This document shows, in pieces, positions 32,864 to 41,974 of a stretch of 64,000 nt of DNA (within the stretch, counting starts at the first letter, position 1; each line of letters opens with the position of its first letter). Under the pieces are notes generated by a model that was given only the letters and a program-made list of their open reading frames with translations, searched no databases and was not told the DNA's origin. The position numbers and the translations under genes are program-made. The DNA comes from JAVJUS01 sp040220455. Its GTDB lineage: Bacteria; Pseudomonadota; Alphaproteobacteria; DSM-16000; Inquilinaceae. The stretch is taken from the NCBI GenBank assembly GCA_040220455.1, contig JAVJUS010000132.1:1-64000 (forward strand), in the 5' to 3' direction.

Positions 32864-34492
32864 CTACAGCGCCTCGTCCAGGAGCGGGCCCAGGTCGGCG
32901 CCGTTGAGCGTCAGCTCGCCCGCCTCGGTGAATTCCAGGTCGTAGCGGCGCACGGGCGTGCCGTCCTCGGCCGTCGCCTGCTGGCCCATGGCCTGGAGCA
33001 TGGTGAGCACCGGCAGCGCGTCCTCGGCCGCCGGCTCGCCCTTGAGCCGGGTGACCAGGGCGTCGAGGCCGGCGATCTCGACCATCGCGTCGGCGGCGAC
33101 CATGAAGGGCGAGGACGGCGCCGGCACGACGGCGCCGGTGGCGCCCAGTGCGGTCTCGTCGGTGACCACGGTCAGATCGTCGAGCCGGATCGACGCGCCG
33201 CCCTGCATCAGGGCCGCCTGGAGCTGGCCCAGCGCCATCGGGCCCGCCATCTCCGGCCCCATGCTCATGGCGGTCTGCAGGAAGCCGATCAGGTTCTCCC
33301 GCAGGGCCTCGTTGGGCAGGTCGACGAAGCGCAGTTCCAGCGCCGTGCGGCGCGGGACGAAGCCGGCGGCCTCTTCCGGCTCCGGGTCGATGGCGAAGCC
33401 GTCGACGCCGAGCGTCAGCCCGACGGTCGAGGCCGCGCCGTCGAGGCCGGTCAGGCTGCCGCCCATGCGCGCGCCGTCGATCGTGACGCGCGTGCCCTCC
33501 GCGTCGATCGTCAGGCCGGAGAGGGTGTAGGCGCCCTGCCCGCCGGCGAGCAGCAGCGGCATCTCGGTGACCACGCCGGTCAGCTCGGCCATCAGCGCCT
33601 CGGCGTCGGCGCCGGGGCCACCCGCCGCCGCCAGCTCGTCCTGCAGGCCGCTCAGCCGATCGGTGACGGCGACGATCTCCGCCGGGCGCATGGCGTCGGT
33701 GCGGCTGTCGAGACCCGCTTCCTCGAGCGTCAGGAGCTCCGCACCCTCCGGATCGACGAAGGAAACGCCGCGGAGGGCCCCCGTGAGCGTCTGGTCGAAG
33801 ACGTCCGGCGCCGCGCCGTCGACCGGCTCGGAGCGCTGGGTCGCCTCGATCGCGCCGATCGCCAGGCGGGCGGGCGTGCCCTCCAGATTCGCGACCAGGT
33901 CCCCGAAGGCGATGTCGGCGGCCATTACGAAGCCCCAGTCCGGCGCCACCGTCACGTCCAGGCGTCGCTTGGCCGCCGTCACGGTGACCGCGTCGCCGGA
34001 CGGCACCATCGACTCCCCCTCGACCTCCGCGGCCAGGACACGGACCGAGCCCGGCACGGCGAAGACCATGTCGAGCCAGCCGCGCTCGGTCTCGGTGATG
34101 TCGATGCCGATCGCGTCGAAGCCGACGATCGCGCCCTCGCCGCCCTTGGACCGGACCATCGCGCGGCCCGCCGGGATCGTCGCGGCGTAGCCGTCGCCCG
34201 CGGGCGCGACGCCGATCGGCTCCGGCAAGTCGAGGACGACCGCCATGTCGGGCTGGCCGGCCAGGCTCTCGGCGATGAAGCGCTTGATCATCAGCCGGAT
34301 CTCGTCGGCCCGCGCCTCGGTCGCCTGGGCGGCGGCGGGCGCGGGGGCGACGAGCCCGGCGGAAGCGGCGGCGACCAGCCCGGCGGCCCCGGCGGCGAAC
34401 AGCGGGGCGCGGACGGCGGCCCGCGCCGCGCGCAAGGGGCGGCGCGGCGACGGGGTCGGGCGAATCGGGCGGGTCGGCATGGAACGGATCAT
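32864..34492 (-). CDS. Exported protein of unknown function, DUF2125/DUF945-like
   Basis: A 542-residue protein with an Arg-rich N-terminus and Ala-rich signal ending APAAAQA. The mature part alternates short beta-strands and acidic loops (repeated GFDAIGIDITE, TIDAEGTRVTIDGARMGG, IRLDDLTVVTDETA patterns), as in periplasmic DUF945/DUF2125-type proteins of Proteobacteria. No catalytic motif seen. Start codons at 34492 and 34480 are both possible. It diverges from the helicase gene with only 107 bp between them. Confidence 0.65.
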   Translation of the reverse strand: MIRSMPTRPIRPTPSPRRPLRAARAAVRAPLFAAGAAGLVAAASAGLVAPAPAAAQATEARADEIRLMIKRFIAESLAGQPDMAVVLDLPEPIGVAPAGDGYAATIPAGRAMVRSKGGEGAIVGFDAIGIDITETERGWLDMVFAVPGSVRVLAAEVEGESMVPSGDAVTVTAAKRRLDVTVAPDWGFVMAADIAFGDLVANLEGTPARLAIGAIEATQRSEPVDGAAPDVFDQTLTGALRGVSFVDPEGAELLTLEEAGLDSRTDAMRPAEIVAVTDRLSGLQDELAAAGGPGADAEALMAELTGVVTEMPLLLAGGQGAYTLSGLTIDAEGTRVTIDGARMGGSLTGLDGAASTVGLTLGVDGFAIDPEPEEAAGFVPRRTALELRFVDLPNEALRENLIGFLQTAMSMGPEMAGPMALGQLQAALMQGGASIRLDDLTVVTDETALGATGAVVPAPSSPFMVAADAMVEIAGLDALVTRLKGEPAAEDALPVLTMLQAMGQQATAEDGTPVRRYDLEFTEAGELTLNGADLGPLLDEAL

Positions 34493-34599
34493 CCCGGCGC
34501 TGACGAAGAGTGACGGCGCACGGCCGGTTCCACCGGCCGCGTCGGCGACAGTCTGCCCGTAAGCTTGCAAAGCGGCAAACGAAGGTTCAATTCTCAAGC

Positions 34600-37143
34600 A
34601 TGCTGGCCGTGCCCGACCGACCCGGCAGTCGCGTATTCGCCGTCCTCGGCCCGACCAACACGGGCAAGACGCATCTCGCCATCGAGCGAATGCTGGGGCA
34701 CGAGACCGGCATGATCGGCTTTCCCCTGCGCCTGCTGGCGCGGGAGAACTACGACCGGGTCGTCCGCCTCAAGGGCCGGTCCCGGGTCGCGCTGATCACC
34801 GGCGAGGAGAAGATCCTGCCGCCGCGCGCGGCCTATTTCGTCTGCACGGTCGAGAGCATGCCGCTCGACCGCCAGGTCGCCTTCCTGGCGGTGGACGAGA
34901 TCCAGCTCTGCGCCGACCGGGAGCGCGGGCACGTCTTCACCAACCGGCTGCTGGCCTCGCGGGGCACCCAGGAGACCATGTTCCTGGGCGCGGAGACCAT
35001 GCGCGGCCTGATCAAGCGGCTGGTTCCCTCCGCCGAGTTCGTCGGCCGGCCGCGATTCTCCGAGCTGCGCCATGTCGGCGAGCGCAAGCTGACCCGGCTG
35101 CCGCGCCGCTCGGCCGTGGTCGCGTTCTCGGCGACGGATGTCTACCACACCGCCGAGCTGCTGCGCCGCCAGCGCGGCGGCACGGCGGTGGTGCTGGGCG
35201 CGCTCAGCCCGCGCACGCGCAACGCCCAGGTCGAGATGTACCAGGCGGGCGAGGTCGACTACCTGGTCGCGACCGACGCGATCGGCATGGGCCTCAACAT
35301 GGACATCGACCACGTCGCCTTCGCCCGGCTCGCCAAGTTCGACGGCCAGATGCCGCGGCGCCTGCGCGCGACGGAAATCGCGCAGATCGCCGGGCGCGCG
35401 GGCCGCCACATGTCCGACGGCACCTTCGGGACGACCGACGGCGCCGGGCCGATCGACGAGGAGATCGTCGAGGCGGTCGAGACCCATGTCTTCGACCCGG
35501 TTCGCGCGGTCCAGTGGCGCAACGCCGATCTCGACTTCCGCGGCCCGCGCGCCCTGATCGCGAGCCTGGAAGCGCGCCCGCCGGTGGCGGAGCTCAAGCG
35601 CACGCCGAACGCCGACGACCATCTGGCGCTCGTCTCGCTGGCCCGCGACGAGGGGATCGCCGGGCGCGTCGGGACGAGCCGGGAGGCGACGCGGCTGCTC
35701 TGGGACGTCTGCCAGATCCCGGATTTCCGCAAGATGCTGACGGACGCCCATACCCGCCTGCTGGCCCGGGTGTTCGACCAGCTCTGTGGGCCGACCGGCC
35801 GGCTCGACCCGGACTGGGCGGCGCGCCAGATCGACGGCCTGGACCGGGCCGACGGCGACATCGACACCCTGGTCCAGCGCATCGCCCACATTCGCACCTG
35901 GACCTACATCGCGCACCGGCCCGACTGGCTGCCCGACCCGGCGGATTGGCAGGGCCGCGCCCGGGCGATCGAGGACAGGCTGTCCGACGCCCTGCACGAC
36001 CGGCTGACCCAGCGCTTCGTCGACCGCCGCTCGGCGGTCCTGAGCCGCACCCTGGAAGGCGGCGCCGAGCTGATGGCCGCGGTCAACCGCCGCGGCGAGG
36101 TGCTGGTCGAGGGCGAATATGTCGGCGAGCTGTCGGGCTTCCGCTTCGAGCCCGATCCCGCCGCCGCCGGGGAGGAGGCCAAGAGCCTGCTGGCCGTCGC
36201 CCGCCGCGCCCTGCGCACGGAGATCGCCGCTCGCGTGCGCCGGCTGGAGGCGGCCCCGGACGCCGCCTTCGCCCTGGGCGGGGACGGCCGGATCACCTGG
36301 GAGGGTGAGCCGGTCGCCCGGCTGGCCGCCGGCCGCGATGCGCTGCGCCCGAAGGTCGAGCCGATCGCCGGCGGCCTGCTGGAGCCGGCCGAGCGCGACC
36401 GGGTCGTCCGCCGGCTCGACGCCTGGGTGACGGGCCATGTGGCCGAGATCCTGGCGCCGCTGGTGCGCCTGCGCGACGCCGGGCTCACCGGGCCGGGCCG
36501 GGGCATCGCCTTCCAGCTCGTCGAGGCGCTGGGCGCCGTGCCGCGCGGCTCGGTCGCCGAACTCGCCGGCGCGCTCGACCGGGAGGGGCGGCGCGACCTC
36601 GCCGCCTGCGGGGTGCGCCTGGGCAGCCGATGGATCTACCTGGCGCAGCTGTGCAAGCCGCGCGCGGTGGCGCTGCGCGGCCTGCTGTGGAGCCTCGCCG
36701 TCGGGGCCGCGCTGCCGGCACCGCTGCCGGCGCCGGGCGCGCCCTCCATGCCCGTCGCGCAAGAGGCGCCGGCGGGCTTTCACGAGGCGATCGGCTATCC
36801 GCCGGCCGGCGGCCGCGCGGTGCGGGTCGATCGTCTGGAGGCGCTGGCGCGCCGGGTCGAGGTCCTCGACAAGCAGGGGCCGTTCGCCGCCGACCCTGCG
36901 CTGGCCCAGGCCGTGGGCGCGCCCAAGGCGGCGCTGCCGGAGATCCTGGCCGCGCTCGGCTTCCGGGCGGAGACCGGCGAGGACGGCCGCGAGCTGTGGC
37001 GCAAGACCGGCAAGGCCAAGGCCTCCGCGAAGGCGGGAGCCAAGGCGACGGGCAAGGCGAAGGCCCGGCGCGACCGCCGCCGGCGCGAGCCGGCCGCCGA
37101 CTCCCCCTTCGCCAAGCTCGCCGCCCTGGGCGGCACGCGGTGA
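34600..37143 (+). CDS. SUV3-like superfamily 2 RNA helicase
   Basis: An 847-residue helicase similar to the mitochondrial SUPV3L1 family, which is conserved in Alphaproteobacteria. Motif I is AVLGPTNTGKTHLAIERML, motif II is LAVDEIQLCADRERG, motif III AFSATDVY, and motif VI QIAGRAGRH. The C-terminal half is family-specific and the last 50 residues are Lys/Arg/Ala-rich (KAKASAKAGAKATGKAKARR), suiting RNA binding. The start at 34600 avoids overlap with the divergent gene; an earlier in-frame ATG at 34510 exists. It overlaps the S4 gene by 4 nt. Probable role: RNA decay or ribosome maintenance. Confidence 0.9.
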   Translation: MLAVPDRPGSRVFAVLGPTNTGKTHLAIERMLGHETGMIGFPLRLLARENYDRVVRLKGRSRVALITGEEKILPPRAAYFVCTVESMPLDRQVAFLAVDEIQLCADRERGHVFTNRLLASRGTQETMFLGAETMRGLIKRLVPSAEFVGRPRFSELRHVGERKLTRLPRRSAVVAFSATDVYHTAELLRRQRGGTAVVLGALSPRTRNAQVEMYQAGEVDYLVATDAIGMGLNMDIDHVAFARLAKFDGQMPRRLRATEIAQIAGRAGRHMSDGTFGTTDGAGPIDEEIVEAVETHVFDPVRAVQWRNADLDFRGPRALIASLEARPPVAELKRTPNADDHLALVSLARDEGIAGRVGTSREATRLLWDVCQIPDFRKMLTDAHTRLLARVFDQLCGPTGRLDPDWAARQIDGLDRADGDIDTLVQRIAHIRTWTYIAHRPDWLPDPADWQGRARAIEDRLSDALHDRLTQRFVDRRSAVLSRTLEGGAELMAAVNRRGEVLVEGEYVGELSGFRFEPDPAAAGEEAKSLLAVARRALRTEIAARVRRLEAAPDAAFALGGDGRITWEGEPVARLAAGRDALRPKVEPIAGGLLEPAERDRVVRRLDAWVTGHVAEILAPLVRLRDAGLTGPGRGIAFQLVEALGAVPRGSVAELAGALDREGRRDLAACGVRLGSRWIYLAQLCKPRAVALRGLLWSLAVGAALPAPLPAPGAPSMPVAQEAPAGFHEAIGYPPAGGRAVRVDRLEALARRVEVLDKQGPFAADPALAQAVGAPKAALPEILAALGFRAETGEDGRELWRKTGKAKASAKAGAKATGKAKARRDRRRREPAADSPFAKLAALGGTR

Positions 37144-37562
37144 CGGACGAGGCCGGGGACGGCGCCGGCCCACTCGCGGGGCCGGGCCAGCGTCTCGACA
37201 AGTGGCTGTGGCAGGCGCGATTCTTCAAGACGCGGGGGCTGGCCGGGCGCCAATGCGGCGAGGGCCGGGTGCGGATCGACGGCGCGGTGGTGCGCAAGGC
37301 CCATTTCGCCGTGCGGCCTGGCCATGTGCTGACCTTCGTCCAGGGCGACCATGTCCGGGTGATCCGCGTCGTCGCGCTGGCCACCCGGCGCGGACCGGCG
37401 AGCGAGGCGCGCACGCTCTACGACGATCTCGACCCACCGAGCCCGGAAACCCGCCTTCCGCGAGCCGATGCCGGTCAGCCGCCCTCGCCCTCGCGGCCGC
37501 CCGGGGCGGGCAAGCCGAACAAGCGCGAACGCCGCCAGCTCGCCCGGCTGAAGGGAAAGTGA
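37140..37562 (+). CDS. hslR: S4-domain RNA-binding protein, Hsp15-like
   Basis: A 140-residue basic protein started by a GTG that overlaps the helicase stop. The S4 domain is RLDKWLWQARFFKTRGLAGR, then GRVRIDGAVVRKAHFAVRPG (about residues 18-63), typical of Hsp15/HslR, which binds stalled 50S subunits carrying nascent chains. The C-terminal tail is Pro/Lys-rich (KPNKRERRQLARLKGK). The coupling to a SUV3-like helicase is a usual alphaproteobacterial arrangement and suggests shared work on RNA or ribosomes. Confidence 0.88.
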   Translation: MTDEAGDGAGPLAGPGQRLDKWLWQARFFKTRGLAGRQCGEGRVRIDGAVVRKAHFAVRPGHVLTFVQGDHVRVIRVVALATRRGPASEARTLYDDLDPPSPETRLPRADAGQPPSPSRPPGAGKPNKRERRQLARLKGK

Positions 37563-37719
37563 CGGCGATTCCGCGTCATGCCGCATTGCATCGTCGGGCC
37601 CGAGGCGCCACAAAGAGGTCGGCACGCGTGTATGACACGCTCCGCGCGTGCAATCCTGGCAATTCCGCGGTTTCTCGCTTACGGGTTGCAGCCGCGGGGC
37701 AATGGTGATAGGCACTTTC

Positions 37720-38214
37720 ATGCTGAACCGGATCAGAAGCTTCCTGATCGAGGGGGAGGCGGAAACCCGCTCAGGGGAGGACGGCCACAGCCTCGACGAG
37801 CTCCAGGTTGCCGCCGCCGCGCTGCTGATGGAGGCGGCGCGCATGGACGACAGCATCGATCCCGACGAGCGCGATCGGATCGAGGCTCTGGTCCGGTGGC
37901 GCTTCGGGCTCACCGAGGAGGAGGCGGCCCTCGTCGTGGCGGAGGCGGAGCGCGTCAGCCATGGCGCGACACAATGGCACGGCTTCGCCGAGACGATCCG
38001 GGCCGGCTTCGACGACCGCGAGCGCGTTCGTCTGCTGGAAATGCTGTGGGACGTGGTTTATGCCGACGGCCGACTGCACGATCTGGAGGCCAGCCTGATG
38101 CGCCGTGTCGCGGGCCTGCTCTATGTCTCGGACCAGGACAGCGGAGCGGCGCGCAAGCGGGCGATGGCCCGTCACGGGCTGGACCCCGGCGAGGCCGGAT
38201 CGAACGGGGGCTGA
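37720..38214 (+). CDS. TerB-family (tellurite resistance-like) protein
   Basis: A 164-residue helical protein. LQVAAAALLMEAARMDDSID then PDERDRIEALVRWRFGLTEE, and LLEMLWDVVYADGRLHDLEA carry the paired acidic D-x-x-(I/L)-x-x-x-E motifs of TerB-like domains that bind divalent cations. The start at 37720 (MLNRIRSFLI) is where the family begins. Function in these stand-alone proteins is unproven. It precedes fdxA by 135 nt. Confidence 0.8.
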   Translation: MLNRIRSFLIEGEAETRSGEDGHSLDELQVAAAALLMEAARMDDSIDPDERDRIEALVRWRFGLTEEEAALVVAEAERVSHGATQWHGFAETIRAGFDDRERVRLLEMLWDVVYADGRLHDLEASLMRRVAGLLYVSDQDSGAARKRAMARHGLDPGEAGSNGG

Positions 38215-38349
38215 GCCCCCCGGGAGTGGAGCGATCAGGAGCCGGGCGCGAGGCGCGCCGTCCACGCGGCGAAGGGCCGGCGGGCGGCCCGCGCGCCGGG
38301 AACGACAACGTCAAGCCGGCCGGAGCGCCGGCGCCTCGGGAGTAGCTAC

Positions 38350-38691
38350 ATGCCGTACGTCGTCACCGAAGTCTGCATCAAGTGCAAGTACACCGACTGC
38401 GTCGAGGTGTGCCCCGTGGACTGCTTCTACGAGGGCGAGAACATGCTGGTGATCCACCCCGACGAATGCATCGACTGCGGCGTCTGCGAACCCGAATGTC
38501 CCGTCGAGGCGATCCGGCCCGACACGGAAGTGAGCGCGGCGGAGAAGTGGCTGGAGCATAATCGGAAATATTCCGAACTCTGGCCCAATATCACGCGCAA
38601 GAAAGACCCGGCGGATGACGCCGACGCGTGGAAGGATACGCCGAACAAGCTGGAACAGCATTTCAGCGAGGGCCCGGGCAAGGGAGACTGA
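38350..38691 (+). CDS. fdxA: 7Fe ferredoxin FdxA
   Basis: A 113-residue ferredoxin. CIKCKYTDCVEVCPVDCFYE gives the first cluster set (the spacing with the extra residues favours a 3Fe-4S cluster), and CIDCGVCEPECPVEAIRPD the second 4Fe-4S set. The C-terminal 50 residues (EKWLEHNRKYSELWPNITRK) are characteristic of alphaproteobacterial FdxA. It transfers electrons in the cytoplasm. It ends just before a strong hairpin that should terminate its transcript. Confidence 0.96.
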   Translation: MPYVVTEVCIKCKYTDCVEVCPVDCFYEGENMLVIHPDECIDCGVCEPECPVEAIRPDTEVSAAEKWLEHNRKYSELWPNITRKKDPADDADAWKDTPNKLEQHFSEGPGKGD

Positions 38692-38699
38692 CGCGAAGG

Positions 38700-38746
38700 C
38701 CGCGGGGATCGCGCGCGATCCCCGCGGCGCGTTCCCGACGATTTTT
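38700..38746 (+). terminator. Intrinsic terminator-like hairpin after fdxA
   Basis: A perfect 28-nt palindrome (38700-38727, CCGCGGGGATC centred on GCGCGC) starts 9 nt after the fdxA stop. A run of five T follows at 38742-38746, 14 nt beyond the stem, so the T-tract is not ideally placed. Confidence 0.6.
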
Positions 38747-38811
38747 CGCGCTTTCGGCGCCCATTCCCCCTCGGCGGGTGTCAAAAAACGGCAATACCGC
38801 TACCGCACATC

Positions 38812-38840
38812 TTTCATAAGCCGGCATTTTACGCTATATT
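38812..38840 (+). promoter_or_regulatory. Probable sigma-70 promoter of carD
   Basis: TATATT (38835-38840) is preceded at 17 bp by TTTCAT (38812-38817) in the only AT-rich part of the 440-bp gap between fdxA and carD. The -10 is good, the -35 weak. The ~290 bp between it and the start codon of carD contain no gene I can support and would form a long leader. Confidence 0.45.
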
Positions 38841-39131
38841 CCTGCATGACCCGGGTCGGTTTGTCGCGCCCGGGTCCGAATCCGTCGCGGGTCCTGTGGT
38901 CCACACGATGTCTCACGCGCACGGCCGCTCGTGTCTCATCGAGCGGACGAGAGGTCCCGCGATATTCCGGCGTGCACGGCTGGCTCCTCGTCACGTGACC
39001 CCAGGGTCCCGGGTCACGGCGTCGGCTGTCGGACGGGCAACAGCGGATCGTGATGACCCGGATCCGCGCGATGGCCCCTGCCGGACGGATCCGACGCAGT
39101 CAGGGTCGAACCGGGTACGCAGAGTCGGGAC

Positions 39132-39650
39132 ATGGCACGAACGATGGCACAAGCACGAGAGCTCGATTACAGCGTCGGCGACTATGTCGTCTATCCCGCC
39201 CACGGCGTCGGGCGGATCGAGGGGCTCGAGACCCAGCGCGTCAGCGGGCTCGAGGTGGAACTCTACCGGATCAGCTTCGACAAGGAGCGCATGATCCTCA
39301 AGGTTCCGATCAGCAAGGCGCGCAATTCGGGCCTGCGCAAGCTCTCCTCGAAGGACCGCATCAAGACCGCGCTCGAGACCCTGAAGGGCCGCAGCCGCGT
39401 TCGCCGCACCATGTGGAGCCGGCGCGCCCAGGAGTACGAGGCCAAGATCAATTCCGGCGACCCGGTGTCGATCGCGGAGGTCGTGCGCGACCTGCACCGC
39501 GCCGCCGACCAGCCCGAGCAGTCCTACAGCGAGCGCCAGATCTACCAGGCCGCGCTGGAGCGCCTGGCGCGTGAGCTGGCGGCGGTCGAGCATATCGGCG
39601 AGGACAAGGCGACCGAGCGACTGGAGCAGGTGCTCTCCAAGGCCGCCTGA
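39132..39650 (+). CDS. carD: CarD-family RNA polymerase-binding regulator
   Basis: A 172-residue protein. The N-terminal Tudor-like RNA polymerase interaction domain is YSVGDYVVYPAHGVGRIEGL, followed by VELYRISFDKERMILKVPIS; the C-terminal helical DNA-binding part includes RRTMWSRRAQEYEAKI. It is expected to stabilise open promoter complexes, chiefly at rRNA promoters, and is usually essential. The start could also be the ATG at 39144. A GC-rich hairpin with a following CTTT follows the gene. Confidence 0.95.
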   Translation: MARTMAQARELDYSVGDYVVYPAHGVGRIEGLETQRVSGLEVELYRISFDKERMILKVPISKARNSGLRKLSSKDRIKTALETLKGRSRVRRTMWSRRAQEYEAKINSGDPVSIAEVVRDLHRAADQPEQSYSERQIYQAALERLARELAAVEHIGEDKATERLEQVLSKAA

Positions 39651-39690
39651 CGCCACCGGCCGCGCGGCCGCGCCGAACCGGACACCCATC

Positions 39691-39732
39691 GACGGCGCCG
39701 CTCCCGAACCCGGGGCGGCGCCGTCGGTCTTT
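39691..39732 (+). terminator. Probable terminator of carD
   Basis: GACGGCGCCGC (39691-39701) pairs perfectly with GCGGCGCCGTC (39715-39725), loop of 13 nt, followed by GGTCTTTC. It lies 40 nt after the carD stop codon. Confidence 0.6.
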
Positions 39733-39929
39733 CCCGCCCCCCGGCGATGGCGGCCGGTCCGGCAGGCACCGCGCGACAGGCCCCGCTTTTCCTGCTAGCG
39801 TTCGCTTCGCCGGGTGGCCGAGGGGGGTCCGTCCGGGCAGTGGCGCCCCACCGGGGCGCCGAGCCCGGCGACGCCGAACGGCCGGGCGTCGGAGCGGCGC
39901 CCGCGCCCGGCCCACCGCCGATCCCGACC

Positions 39930-40925
39930 GTGACCGCCAGCGCCGATCGCCAGCCCGTGCCCGCCACTCCCGATCCGCAACGATTCGCCTATCTCGGCCG
40001 GCCGCGCGCCGTCTGGGCCATCGGCGCCGCCCATGGCGACGCCGGGCGCCTCGCCGCGCTGCACGACCATATCGCGCCGCGCTTCCGCGCCGGCGAGCGG
40101 ATGATCTACCTGGGCAACTTCCTCGGCCGCGGCGCCCATGTGCGCGAGACGGTGGAGGAGATGCTGGCCTTCCGGCGCGGCCTGCTGGCCCAACCCGGCC
40201 TGCTCGCCGAGGATGTGGTCTACCTCCGCGGCCAGCAGGAGGAGATGTGGCAGAAGCTCATGCAGCTCCAGTTCGCGCCGAATCCGGCCGAGGTGCTGGG
40301 CTGGATGCTCGACCAGGGCGTCGGCGCGACGCTGGAGGCCTATGGCGGCTCGCCGCGCGAGGCCATGGTCGCCGCCCGCGAGGGGGCGGTGCAGGTGACC
40401 CGCTGGACCAACCGGCTGCGCAAGGCGGTCAACGATGCAGAGCACAACCGCCTGCTGGCCGCCCTGCGCCGCGCCGCGCTGAGCGACCCGGTGCCGCCGG
40501 CCGAGGGCGCCGCGGCCGCGGCCGAGGCCGCCGCCGAAGCCCCAGCGGATACGGGGGCCGAGGCCGGGGCGGGCGTCCGCACGATCGCCGCCGGCGAAGG
40601 CGGGGTCGCGCGCCCGGACCATGCCGATCGCGACCTCGCGGGGGACCAGGGCCTCGGCCTGCTCTTCGTCTCCGGCGGGCTCGACCCCAGCCGGCCGCTC
40701 GCCGCCCAGACCGACAGCTTCTGGTGGGACGCCCGGGGCTTCGACTCCATCGATGCCCCCTACGAGGCGTTCGGCCGGATCGTGCGCGGCTTCGATCCGA
40801 AGAACCGGGGCGTCGTCGTCGAGGCGGTGATCGCGACGCTCGACGGCGGCTGCGGGCGGGGCGGCAGCCTCGTCGCCGGCTGCTTCGCGCCCGACGGCAC
40901 GGTCCTCGACCTGGTCGAGGTCTGA
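39930..40925 (+). CDS. Calcineurin-fold protein with degenerate metal-binding motifs
   Basis: A 331-residue protein aligned by eye with PPP-type phosphoesterases, but the metal-ligand motifs are changed: GDIHG is GAAHG, GDYVDRG is GNFLGRG, and GNHE is GQQE (in VYLRGQQEEMWQKL). The fold and loop spacing stay. An Ala-rich insert (about residues 195-225) precedes a C-terminal part with LFVSGGLDPSRPLAAQTDSF and GGCGRGGSLVAGCF. It is probably a pseudo-phosphatase with a binding role. The GTG at 39930 is preferred; an ATG at 39747 would add 61 low-complexity residues. Confidence 0.65.
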   Translation: MTASADRQPVPATPDPQRFAYLGRPRAVWAIGAAHGDAGRLAALHDHIAPRFRAGERMIYLGNFLGRGAHVRETVEEMLAFRRGLLAQPGLLAEDVVYLRGQQEEMWQKLMQLQFAPNPAEVLGWMLDQGVGATLEAYGGSPREAMVAAREGAVQVTRWTNRLRKAVNDAEHNRLLAALRRAALSDPVPPAEGAAAAAEAAAEAPADTGAEAGAGVRTIAAGEGGVARPDHADRDLAGDQGLGLLFVSGGLDPSRPLAAQTDSFWWDARGFDSIDAPYEAFGRIVRGFDPKNRGVVVEAVIATLDGGCGRGGSLVAGCFAPDGTVLDLVEV

Positions 40926-40949
40926 GGCCCGGATCGCCGCCGGTCGTCT

Positions 40950-40969
40950 CGCTCGCGAATTCGTGAGCG
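40950..40969. promoter_or_regulatory. 20-bp near-perfect palindrome upstream of rpoH
   Basis: CGCTCGCGAATTCGTGAGCG is symmetrical except for one base pair. It lies 24 nt after the preceding gene's stop and about 115 bp before the rpoH start. It could be an operator for rpoH or a short transcription terminator stem; no T-tract follows. Confidence 0.35.
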
Positions 40970-41083
40970 GTCGATGGCCGGCCGCGATGATCCGCTCGCG
41001 CTCGCCCTGCGTACTCCTTGACAACGACGCTCGACGGCCGCCGCCCGGCGGGCCGGGCGCAAGAGGCTTCAAGGAGACGCGCG

Positions 41084-41949
<866 letters not shown>

Positions 41950-41974
<25 letters not shown>

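Noticed and set aside
34594..37173. An 859-residue minus-strand frame opposite the helicase
   Set aside because: It is the shadow of a gene with full helicase motifs and shows no recognisable domain.
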